DNA of 13,233 bases from Pseudomonadota bacterium (lineage in GTDB: Bacteria > Pseudomonadota > Gammaproteobacteria > Burkholderiales > Thiobacillaceae): assembly GCA_030836725.1 (NCBI GenBank), contig JAUPLV010000052.1, positions 1 to 13,233 of the forward strand, in the 5' to 3' direction. Below, in pieces: positions 6,948 through 12,677 of this stretch. Each line of letters opens with the position of its first letter. The first letter of the stretch is position 1. The notes under the pieces are model-generated. The model was not told where the DNA came from and searched no databases. It saw only the letters and a program-made list of their open reading frames with translations. The translations under genes and the position numbers were made by a program.

Positions 6948-8027
6948 TCAATCCCCCAACTGGATCTGCCCCGCCTTTTCGGCGGCGGCGAAATCCAGCA
7001 TGCGCTGGATCGAGATGGCAGCCTTGGCGCGGATGGATTCCTCGATATGGATTTCGTTGCCGCACCGCCCTTCATTGACCGAGTCCAGCACGGCGACGAG
7101 CTTCCTCAGCCCGTTCATCGCCATCCACGGGCAGTGCGCGCAGGACTGGCAGGTGGCGCCCTCGCCCGCGGTCGGCGCTTCCAGCAGGATCTTGCCGGGC
7201 GCGGCCGCGTGCATCTTGTGGAAGATGCCGTTATCGGTGGCGACGATGAATTCGGGATTGGGCAGGGTGCGCACCGCCTCGATCAGCTGCGTGGTCGAAC
7301 CGACCACGTCGGCCAGGGCGATCACCGATTCCGGCGATTCCGGGTGCACCAGCACCGCGGCGTTCGGGTGCTCTGCGCGCAGCTTCTTCAGAGCCTCGGC
7401 CTTGAACGCCTCGTGCACCACGCAGGAGCCCTGCCACAGCAGCATGTCGGCGCCGCTGATGCGTTGCACATAGTCGCCGAGGTGGCGGTCCGGCGCCCAC
7501 AGCAGCTTGTGGCCCTGCCGGTGCAGGTACTTGACGATTTTGGCGGCGATGCCGGAAGTGACGACCCAGTCGGCGCGCGCCTTCACCGCGGCGCTGGTGT
7601 TGGCGTAGACGACCGACAATCGGTCGGGGTGGGCGTCGCAGAAGGCGGTGAACTCGTCCACCGGGCAGGCCAGATCCAGCGAACACTCGGCCGCGAGGTC
7701 GGGCATGATGACGCGCTTTTCCGGATTGAGGATCTTCGCCGTTTCGCCCATGAACCTGACCCCGGCGACGATCAGCGTCTTCGCCGGATGGGCATGGCCG
7801 AAGCGCGCCATCTCCAGGGAATCGGACACGCAGCCGCCGGTTTCCTCGGCCAGATCCTGCAGGTCGGCCGAGGTGTAGTAATGCGCGACCAGCACCGCAT
7901 CCTGCTGTTTCATCAGCGCCTTGATGCGCGCTTTCAGCGCCGCGCGTTCCTCGTCGCTGAGCACCTCCTCAACCATGGGCGGAGGCTGGATCACGGGTCT
8001 GACCGGAACGGGAAAGGCAAGGCTCAT
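6948..8027 (-). CDS. nadA: Quinolinate synthase
   Basis: NadA condenses iminoaspartate with dihydroxyacetone phosphate to quinolinate in de novo NAD synthesis, using an oxygen-sensitive 4Fe-4S cluster. The protein is 359 residues, slightly longer than the E. coli enzyme because of a Pro-rich N-terminal tail. The three expected cluster ligands are C115 (AAECSLDLACP), C202 (WQGSCVVHEAF) and C299 (CQSCAHCPWMAMN). Substrate-binding stretches such as VAHYYTSADLQDLAEETGG, YANTSAAVKA and ATDNGIFHKM are intact. The start is the ATG at 8027; only a weak Shine-Dalgarno is visible. It is the first gene of a probable two-gene operon with the YedI-like gene and is divergent from hda. The partner nadB and nadC are not in the window. 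Confidence 0.97.
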   Translation of the reverse strand: MSLAFPVPVRPVIQPPPMVEEVLSDEERAALKARIKALMKQQDAVLVAHYYTSADLQDLAEETGGCVSDSLEMARFGHAHPAKTLIVAGVRFMGETAKILNPEKRVIMPDLAAECSLDLACPVDEFTAFCDAHPDRLSVVYANTSAAVKARADWVVTSGIAAKIVKYLHRQGHKLLWAPDRHLGDYVQRISGADMLLWQGSCVVHEAFKAEALKKLRAEHPNAAVLVHPESPESVIALADVVGSTTQLIEAVRTLPNPEFIVATDNGIFHKMHAAAPGKILLEAPTAGEGATCQSCAHCPWMAMNGLRKLVAVLDSVNEGRCGNEIHIEESIRAKAAISIQRMLDFAAAEKAGQIQLGD

Positions 8028-8051
8028 CGGGGCGGCTCGGGCATCAACTGC

Positions 8052-8089
8052 GAAAACGCCAAGTATAGCCGTGCGCGGCTGGCGTTTTC
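8052..8089. promoter_or_regulatory. Exact 10-bp inverted repeat around the probable nadA promoter
   Basis: GAAAACGCCA (8052-8061) and TGGCGTTTTC (8080-8089) are exact reverse complements separated by 18 nt. On the minus strand the spacer contains TATACT (complement of 8062-8067), a good -10 box. The upstream arm overlaps a GTGAAA -35 candidate (complement of 8086-8091) with 18-nt spacing. Transcription would start near 8055, about 28 nt before the nadA ATG. The arms thus cover the -35 and +1 regions, a natural layout for a repressor operator. A DNA cruciform or transcript hairpin is the alternative. The regulator is unknown. Confidence 0.55.
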
Positions 8090-8150
8090 ACATGGCGCTG
8101 CCCGGGTTTTGCTGGAGCGGCGCGGGCCTTTTCGCTTATCCTTGCGCCCC

Positions 8151-8798
8151 ATGCAGCAGCTTCTCCTGGATATCCGCCCTCCCGCCCAGCCCGAACTCGC
8201 CCGCTTCGTGGCGGGTCGCAATGTCGAACTGATGGCGCAATTGCAGGCCATGCTCGACGGGACCGCGACCGAGCGCATGGTCTATGTGTGGGGCGCGCCG
8301 GGCAGCGGCAAGAGTTATTTGCTGGCCGCCTGGGGACATGCCTGTCAGGCGCGCGGGATGACGGTCGATTTCACCGGGCAGCACGCTGCTCAGGCGGTGG
8401 TCGCGGATCATGTGGAAACCTGGAACGAAGCGCGGCAGCACGCCGGCTTTGCCGCGTTCAACCGGGTGCGCGAGGCGGGCGGGCTGTGGCTGGCGGCGGG
8501 CAATGCGGCGCCGGCCGATCTGCCGGTGATGCCGGAATTGCAGACCCGCCTGGGCTGGGGGCTGGTGTTTCAGCTGCACGGACTGGACGACGCCGAAAAG
8601 CGCGCCGCACTGGCGCAGCATGCGCAAACCCTGGGTTTTCGCCTGGAAGCCCAGGTAACGGACTATCTGTTGAATCACACCGCGCGCGACATGCAAAACC
8701 TGCTGCGGGTGCTGGAGGCGCTCGACCGCTTCAGCCTGGAAACGCGCCGCCCGATCACGCTGCCGCTATTGCGGCAGTTGCTGCTGAATCAGGCTTGA
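8151..8798 (+). CDS. hda: Hda, DnaA regulatory inactivator
   Basis: Hda is an AAA+ protein that binds the replication sliding clamp and triggers hydrolysis of DnaA-bound ATP, which limits re-initiation. The 215-residue product begins MQQLLLDI, a clamp-binding motif of the QLxLxI type (residues 3-8), which fixes the start at the ATG at 8151. Walker A is G48-APGSGKS, more canonical than the E. coli version. A Walker B-like VVADHVE lies near 90. LQTRLGWGL carries the Box VII arginine, and the sensor-2 arginine is in TARDMQNLLRVL. There is no strong Shine-Dalgarno. Upstream is the nadA/hda divergent spacer. The 3' end overlaps the convergent thioredoxin gene by 10 nt. Homology to other short DnaA-like proteins is possible, but length and clamp motif favour Hda. 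Confidence 0.93.
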   Translation: MQQLLLDIRPPAQPELARFVAGRNVELMAQLQAMLDGTATERMVYVWGAPGSGKSYLLAAWGHACQARGMTVDFTGQHAAQAVVADHVETWNEARQHAGFAAFNRVREAGGLWLAAGNAAPADLPVMPELQTRLGWGLVFQLHGLDDAEKRAALAQHAQTLGFRLEAQVTDYLLNHTARDMQNLLRVLEALDRFSLETRRPITLPLLRQLLLNQA

Positions 8799-9160
8799 CC
8801 CTGCTGCTGTTCGGCGATGTCCTTGTGGACTTGCGCCATGTCCAGCCCCATCACCTGTTCGATCAGCCCATCGAGCGCATGAGCGGGCAGCGAGCCGGCC
8901 TCGGAATAGAGGATGACCTGCTCGCGAAACACCATCAGCGTGGGGATGGAACGAATCTGGAAAAAACCGGCAAGTTCCTGCTCGACTTCAGTGTTGACCT
9001 TGGCGAAGACGATGCCGGCGTGTTTTTCGGACGCGGCTTCGAAAATCGGCGCAAAGCCGCGGCAGGGGCCGCACCACGGCGCCCAGAAGTCGACGACGAC
9101 GACCTCGTTGCCGTTGATGGTGGATTCGAAATTGTCCTGGGTGAGTTCGATGACGGCCAT
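8789..9160 (-). CDS. Thioredoxin
   Basis: This 123-residue cytoplasmic thiol-disulfide oxidoreductase has the complete thioredoxin active site W29-C30-G31-P32-C33 in the context VVVDFWAPWCGPC, and the cis-proline P73 in RSIPT. It is about 15 residues longer than E. coli TrxA because of a polar, Gln-rich C-terminal tail (KDIAEQQQGQA). Arg-Gly follows the second Cys where TrxA has Lys-Met. The ATG at 9160 is preceded by CAGGA 7 nt upstream. No partner gene lies beside it on the same strand; the upstream minus-strand gene (histone-like) is separated by a strong terminator, so it should have its own promoter in 9161-9334. It could be the general TrxA or a secondary thioredoxin. Confidence 0.93.
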   Translation of the reverse strand: MAVIELTQDNFESTINGNEVVVVDFWAPWCGPCRGFAPIFEAASEKHAGIVFAKVNTEVEQELAGFFQIRSIPTLMVFREQVILYSEAGSLPAHALDGLIEQVMGLDMAQVHKDIAEQQQGQA

Positions 9161-9199
9161 GCTGATTCCTGAAAATGAAAGCGGGTTCTTGACGCCCGA

Positions 9200-9310
9200 A
9201 AGTAAAAAGACGCGAGGACGAGTCCTCGCGCCTGGGGTGTCACCCTATCACGGCGGCGGGCCTTCGACAATCCGAAGGCCGCTTGCCGCGGCAGCTGCTT
9301 GAGCGCAAGC
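9200..9310. other. Hairpin-rich spacer upstream of the thioredoxin gene
   Basis: Three inverted repeats lie here. (a) CGCGAGGA / TCCTCGCG (9211-9218 and 9223-9230, loop CGAG) is followed on the minus strand by TCTTTTTACT, which resembles an intrinsic terminator inside the thioredoxin leader. (b) GGCCTTCG / CGAAGGCC (9259-9266 and 9273-9280) has a 6-nt loop. (c) GCTTG / CAAGC (9297-9301 and 9306-9310) is a weaker stem. No open frame or convincing promoter was seen. The set could be a back-up terminator, an attenuator or a small RNA; which is not decidable from sequence alone. Confidence 0.45.
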
Positions 9311-9331
9311 GAGCCGCCACGCCGAACCGAT

Positions 9332-9357
9332 AAAAAACGGGGGCCAGGCCCCCGTTT
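9332..9357 (-). terminator. Intrinsic terminator of the histone-like gene
   Basis: On the minus strand the stem AAACGGGGGC (complement of 9348-9357) pairs with GCCCCCGTTT (complement of 9335-9344) around a 3-nt loop and runs into a TTTTTT tract ending at 9332. It begins 23 nt after the stop of the histone-like gene. The stem is G/C-strong and the T-tract sits directly at its base, so it is a textbook rho-independent terminator. It is unlikely to serve the plus strand, where no gene precedes it. Confidence 0.92.
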
Positions 9358-9380
9358 CAGATTGGGCGCTGCCCGATCCG

Positions 9381-10055
9381 TTAGAGCCCGAAGGGCTTGA
9401 TGACCGATACGGCCGGAGCGGGTGCCGGAGCCGGAGCCGCCGCAGGCGCAGCCGGCTTGGCCGGAGCCGCCTTTTTAACGGCCGGTTTGGCTGCGGGCTT
9501 GGCGGGAGCCTTTTTGGCTACGGGCTTGGCTACCGGTTTTACAGGAGCCTTTTTGGCTACCGGCTTCGCAACGGCTTTTTTAACTACGGGCTTGGCTGCC
9601 GGTTTTTTGGCGACGACTGGTTTTTTGGCCGGAGCGGCTTTCTTTGCTGCCGGTTTGGCTGCGGGTTTCGCGGTGGCTTTTTTGGCTACGGGCTTGGCTG
9701 CCGGTTTTTTGGCCGGAGCGGCTTTCTTCGCTGCCGGTTTGGCTGCCGGCTTCGCGGCGGCTTTTTTGGCTACGGGCTTGGCTGCCGGTTTTTTGGCGGC
9801 GACTGGTTTTTTGGCCGGAGCGGCTTTCTTCGCTGCCGGTTTGGCTGCTGGTTTCGCGGCGGCTTTTTTGGCTACGGGCTTGGCTGCCGGTTTTTTGGCG
9901 GCGACTGGTTTTTTGGCCGGAGCGGCTTTCTTTGCTGCCGGTTTGGCTGCGGGTTTCGCGGCGGCTTTTTTGGCTACGGGCTTGGCTGCCGGTTTTTTGG
10001 CCGGGGCGGCTTTCTTCGCTGCCGGTTTGGCGGCGGGTTTCTTCACTGTTGCCAT
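9381..10055 (-). CDS. Histone H1-like repetitive Lys/Ala/Pro-rich DNA-binding protein
   Basis: This 224-residue, extremely basic, low-complexity protein is made almost only of Ala, Lys, Pro and Val in AAKP-type motifs (KKPAAKP, PVAKKAAAKP). Such proteins resemble the C-terminal tail of eukaryotic H1, AlgP of Pseudomonas and PhaF-type tails, and are thought to bind DNA non-specifically and compact or organise the nucleoid. The core consists of near-identical 34-residue units; one copy is 28 residues. The last 30 residues change to A/P-rich and end SVIKPFGL, with no lysine cluster. The ATG at 10055 has a strong GAGGAG Shine-Dalgarno 6 nt upstream, suggesting high expression. The gene is single, with its own promoter candidate at 10213-10240 and the terminator at 9332-9357. 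The opposite strand is also open over this stretch but is a compositional shadow. Confidence 0.9.
   Translation of the reverse strand: MATVKKPAAKPAAKKAAPAKKPAAKPVAKKAAAKPAAKPAAKKAAPAKKPVAAKKPAAKPVAKKAAAKPAAKPAAKKAAPAKKPVAAKKPAAKPVAKKAAAKPAAKPAAKKAAPAKKPAAKPVAKKATAKPAAKPAAKKAAPAKKPVVAKKPAAKPVVKKAVAKPVAKKAPVKPVAKPVAKKAPAKPAAKPAVKKAAPAKPAAPAAAPAPAPAPAVSVIKPFGL
9585..10025. repeat. Tandem 102-bp DNA repeats within the histone-like gene
   Basis: The marker TACGGGCTTGGCT recurs at 9585, 9687, 9771, 9873 and 9975. The spacings are 102, 84, 102 and 102 nt, so copies are whole codon multiples of 34 or 28 residues. The 84-nt copy lacks 18 nt, the six-residue block with PVAAKK. Copies differ by only a few substitutions (for example gcggtggc against gcggcggc), which implies recent duplication or gene conversion and makes length change by recombination likely. 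Confidence 0.9.
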
Positions 10056-10354
10056 TTAACACTCCTCAGAAGTTGGACACATTCACTTATCACTACAGCT
10101 TGAAGCCACGTGCAGTCAGAATTTGCACTTCCAAAGCGTGGTATCGACAGGTGATTGCTTCCCTGAAACCCGCTAGACGCGAGCGATACCAAGGCTCCGC
10201 TTGGTGTGCTTCATTCTAGTGGCTTTTCCCGTGCGTTCAACGAATAGTCAATCCTTGTGAAAAAAATTTGGTGATAAATGTAGCGGCCAAGCAAAATGTA
10301 TTGACCCGATACTAAATAACGGCATGATTTTGATTCGGTTGGATTCTTCCAAAG
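10056..10354. other. 299-nt spacer between lysA and the histone-like gene, mostly its leader
   Basis: This is the longest non-coding stretch and it is AT-rich compared with the genes, especially 10240-10350. Nearest the histone-like gene lies its probable 150-nt transcribed leader, with two inverted repeats: GGTATCG / CGATACC (10140-10146 and 10184-10190), extended by CCAAAGCG / CGCTTGG (10131-10138 and 10198-10204), and a competing CCAAG / CTTGG stem (10189-10193 and 10200-10204). Nearer lysA are weak stems TTGGA / TCCAA (10339-10343 and 10348-10352) and TTTGG...CCAA (10267-10290) with a minus-strand T-run (complement of 10260-10266), a poor terminator candidate for lysA. No open frame was supported. 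Confidence 0.5.
10213..10240 (-). promoter_or_regulatory. Candidate sigma-70 promoter of the histone-like gene
   Basis: On the minus strand TTGAAC (complement of 10235-10240) and TAGAAT (complement of 10213-10218) are separated by 16 nt. Each matches the sigma-70 consensus at most positions. The start point would be near 10205, leaving a leader of about 150 nt before the ATG at 10055. The surrounding DNA is AT-rich, as expected of a promoter. Confidence 0.55.
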
Positions 10355-11599
10355 TCAATCAGGGAGCCGCTCTCCAGCCATCATTCCGTTTTGCGTTTCG
10401 CGCTCCCTGATGAGATGAGTTTCATTCTTGTAGACCAACACCTCGGCGGCGCGCGGGCGCGAATTGTAGTTCGACGCCATGCTCATGCCGTAGGCGCCCG
10501 CCGAAAGCAGCGCCAGCAGGTCGCCTTCCTCGATCGCCAGGTCGCGCGCAAAGCCAAGGAAATCGCCGGTCTCGCAGATCGGGCCGACGATGTCGTAGCG
10601 TGCGGCCGGGGTTTTCCGTTCGTTGACGGCGACGATTCCGTGGTACGCCTCGTAAAGCGCGGGGCGCATCAGGTCGTTCATCGCCGCGTCGACGATGGCG
10701 AAATTCTTGTCTTCGCCCGGCTTCAGATACTCGACCCGGGTGAGCAACAGGCCGGCGTTGCCGACCAGCGAGCGGCCCGGTTCCAGCAGCAGTTTCTCGC
10801 GGCGCCCGGCAAAGCGGGCCGCCAGCGTGCGACCGTAGGCGGCGAGGTCGGGCGGCGTCTCGTCGCGGTAGCGGATGCCGACGCCGCCGCCGAGATCGAT
10901 GTGATGCAGCGCGATGCCCTCGGCCGCCAGCGCGTCGACCAGCGCCAGCACGCGGTCGGCGGCGTCGGCCAGCGGCGACAGGTCGGTGAGCTGCGAGCCG
11001 ATGTGGCAGTCGATGCCGGTGATTCTCAGGTTCGGCAGGCCGGCGGCCAGGCGATACAGCGCGGGCGCGTCGGCGATCGGCACGCCGAACTTGTTTTCCT
11101 TGAGGCCGGTGGAAATGTAGGGATGCGTCTTCGGGTCGACGTCGGGGTTGACCCGAAACGAAACCGGCGCGACTTTTCCGAGTCCGCCCGCCACGCGATT
11201 CAGGCGGTGCAGTTCGCTGGCCGACTCGACGTTGAAGCAGAGAATGCCGGCGTCGAGCGCGGCGCGCATCTCGTCGGCGGTCTTGCCGACGCCGGAGAAC
11301 ACCACCTTGCCGGGGTCGCCGCCGGCGGCCAGCACGCGCGCCAGTTCGCCGCCGGAGACGATGTCGAAGCCGGCGCCAAGCCGGGCGAACAGGTTGAGGA
11401 TCGCCAGGCTGGAGTTGGCCTTGACCGCGTAGCAGATCAGGTGCGGGGTTGCGGCAAAGGCTTCGGTATAGGCCTGATAGGCATTTTCGAGCGCCTGCCG
11501 GGAATAGACGTACAGCGGCGTGCCGAAGCGCTCGGCAAGCGTATCCAGCGCCACGCCTTCGAGATGGAGGCGGCCGTCGATGCGATTCAGAGTATTCAA
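10355..11599 (-). CDS. lysA: Diaminopimelate decarboxylase
   Basis: LysA decarboxylates meso-diaminopimelate to lysine, the last step of lysine synthesis, using pyridoxal phosphate. With the TTG start at 11599 the product is 414 residues, normal for the family. The PLP-binding lysine is K60 in CYAVKANSS. Other family motifs are CHIGSQ, the glycine loop DLGGGVGIRY, LEPGRSLVGNAG and the active-site CETGDFL, followed by AGAYGMSMASNYNSRPR near the end. The TTG start is chosen because it overlaps the lptM stop in the tetranucleotide TTGA and gives NTLNRIDGRLHLEG, as in homologs. A 28-residue upstream extension would run through lptM and has no family similarity. Low-strength TTG initiation coupled to lptM suggests modest, linked expression. 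Confidence 0.96.
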   Translation of the reverse strand: MNTLNRIDGRLHLEGVALDTLAERFGTPLYVYSRQALENAYQAYTEAFAATPHLICYAVKANSSLAILNLFARLGAGFDIVSGGELARVLAAGGDPGKVVFSGVGKTADEMRAALDAGILCFNVESASELHRLNRVAGGLGKVAPVSFRVNPDVDPKTHPYISTGLKENKFGVPIADAPALYRLAAGLPNLRITGIDCHIGSQLTDLSPLADAADRVLALVDALAAEGIALHHIDLGGGVGIRYRDETPPDLAAYGRTLAARFAGRREKLLLEPGRSLVGNAGLLLTRVEYLKPGEDKNFAIVDAAMNDLMRPALYEAYHGIVAVNERKTPAARYDIVGPICETGDFLGFARDLAIEEGDLLALLSAGAYGMSMASNYNSRPRAAEVLVYKNETHLIRERETQNGMMAGERLPD

Positions 11600-11721
11600 T
11601 TGGAAGTCCGTTGCGGTGCGGGGGGATTTTCGGGAAGATACAGATCGCCCTTGGAGCCGCAGGCGGTCAGACCCAGCCCGCACAGCAACAGGGACACTAT
11701 ATAAAGGGTGCGCAGTTTCAT
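11596..11721 (-). CDS. lptM: Small LptM/YifL-like lipoprotein
   Basis: This 41-residue precursor begins MKLRTLYIVSLLLCGLGLTAC. Residues 1-20 are a lipoprotein signal peptide and L18-T-A-C21 is the lipobox, so Cys21 would be lipidated. The mature part, CGSKGDLYLPENPPAPQ, carries the conserved C-G-x-K-G-x-L-x-x-P core of LptM/YifL (formerly LppL). LptM helps the LPS-exporting LptDE complex mature in the outer membrane in E. coli. The position directly before lysA and divergent from cyaY is a common proteobacterial arrangement. The ATG at 11721 is used; an in-frame ATG at 11745 would add 8 polar residues before the signal peptide and is less likely. The stop overlaps the lysA start. Confidence 0.9.
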   Translation of the reverse strand: MKLRTLYIVSLLLCGLGLTACGSKGDLYLPENPPAPQRTSN

Positions 11722-11746
11722 GCGCGAAATGTTAGCACGGGACATC

Positions 11747-12085
11747 ATGACGCAAATCGAATCAAGTGGGGCCGCGCCGAGCGAGGCCGAATTCAACCAG
11801 GCCGCCGGCACGACCCTGGCCCGCATCGAACAGGCGCTGGAAGACGCCGACCTGGATTTCGAGACGCCGGCCGACGGCATCATCGAGGTCGAGTTCGACG
11901 ACGGCAGCAAGATCATCATCAACCGCCACGGCGTCGCGCGCGAAATCTGGGTTGCCGCACGCTCGGGCGGCTTCCATTTCAAGCCGCAGGGCGCCGGCTG
12001 GGTCGACACCCGGAGCGGCGAGCCGCTCTACGACAAGCTGGCCGCGCTGATTGCCGCGCAGGGCGGCGTCATGGTCCGCTTCTGA
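11747..12085 (+). CDS. cyaY: Iron-binding frataxin homolog CyaY
   Basis: CyaY binds iron and modulates the IscS/IscU iron-sulfur assembly machine in the cytoplasm. The 112-residue product has the frataxin fold signature: an acidic first helix (EQALEDADLDFE), then the strands IIEVEFDDGSKIIINRH and REIWVAARSGGFHFKP, then GWVDTRSGEPLYDKL. The start is the ATG at 11747, giving MTQIESSG; an upstream extension to 11708 has no family similarity and would overlap lptM on the other strand. Only 25 nt separate the cyaY and lptM start codons, so each promoter lies in the other's coding DNA; TATATA at 11698-11703 is a possible -10 box for cyaY. The MarR-type gene follows on the same strand. Confidence 0.96.
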   Translation: MTQIESSGAAPSEAEFNQAAGTTLARIEQALEDADLDFETPADGIIEVEFDDGSKIIINRHGVAREIWVAARSGGFHFKPQGAGWVDTRSGEPLYDKLAALIAAQGGVMVRF

Positions 12086-12092
12086 TACGCCG

Positions 12093-12677
12093 TTGAAAAG
12101 CCAGGCGCTCACCCTGTTCGATCTGGTCGAGCGGCTGTCGCTGCTGACCCGGGCCGACCTGCGGCAGGCGGGCGCGGCGCAGGGGCTGCAGCCGGTTCAT
12201 CTGCAGGTGCTGTTTTATCTGAATCAGGCCAACCGCTTCAGCAACACGCCGCAGGCGTTGACCGAATACCTTGGCCTGACCAAGGGCACGGTGTCGCAGA
12301 CGGTGCTGGTGCTGGCGCGCCGCCGTTTGATCTCGCGCTACGCCGACCCCCGCGATGGGCGGGTGGTGCGGCTGATCCTGGCCGAAGGCGGCGCCACCCT
12401 GCTGAAGACCCTGAGCGCCGGCAGCGCCTGGCGCGACATCGTGCAGACGGCGAGCCCGGCGCGGGTGACGTCGGCGATGGTGGTGCTGCGGCAGGTGCTG
12501 GCCCAGGTGCAGGCGCAAAGCGGCAAGCGCAGCTTCGGCGTGTGCGCGACCTGCCGCCACAACCAGCGGCTGGGGCCGCGCAGCTATTTCTGCGACCTGA
12601 TGCAGGAAAAACTTGGCAGCCCCGAGGTGCGGCGGATCTGCCGCGAGCATGCTCCGCGACTAGAGCCTGCGGCTTAA
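12093..12677 (+). CDS. MarR-family transcriptional regulator with C-terminal Cys4 motif
   Basis: This 194-residue protein has a winged helix-turn-helix of MarR type: LTEYLGLTKGTVSQTVLVL (residues 56-74) as helix-turn-helix and Y83-ADPRDGRVVRLIL as wing with the D-x-R-D-x-R signature. The C-terminal 45 residues hold four cysteines: C151-x2-C154-x12-C167-x15-C183, with H156 and H186 next to them. Such a set could bind Zn, an Fe-S cluster or form regulatory disulfides; ordinary MarR proteins of about 140-150 residues lack it. The TTG at 12093 (MKSQALTLFDL) is preferred because the other candidate, TTG at 12051, lies inside cyaY; no good Shine-Dalgarno precedes either. It begins 7 nt after cyaY and is probably co-transcribed. 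The 3' end overlaps argH by 4 nt. The target genes are unknown. Confidence 0.85.
   Translation: MKSQALTLFDLVERLSLLTRADLRQAGAAQGLQPVHLQVLFYLNQANRFSNTPQALTEYLGLTKGTVSQTVLVLARRRLISRYADPRDGRVVRLILAEGGATLLKTLSAGSAWRDIVQTASPARVTSAMVVLRQVLAQVQAQSGKRSFGVCATCRHNQRLGPRSYFCDLMQEKLGSPEVRRICREHAPRLEPAA

Noticed and set aside
6947..7075. 43-residue N-terminal extension of the YedI-like protein
   Set aside because: It lies inside nadA in another frame; the ATG at 6946 has a strong Shine-Dalgarno and matches the family start MAGAS.
9585..10025. Regular repeats that might suggest a CRISPR array
   Set aside because: Repeats are contiguous, 102/84 bp, and coding; there are no unique spacers and no cas genes nearby.
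9397..10059. Plus-strand 220-codon frame rich in Gly/Ala/Leu/Phe opposite the histone-like gene
   Set aside because: It is the reverse complement of the AAKP repeats. It looks like a hydrophobic repeat protein, but the minus-strand gene has a strong Shine-Dalgarno, promoter and terminator.
10300..10330. Plus-strand promoter-like TTGACC with ATGATT
   Set aside because: The -10 is poor and there is no plus-strand gene downstream, only lysA antisense.
10391..11704. 437-codon plus-strand frame opposite lysA
   Set aside because: Antisense shadow; LysA motifs are complete on the minus strand.
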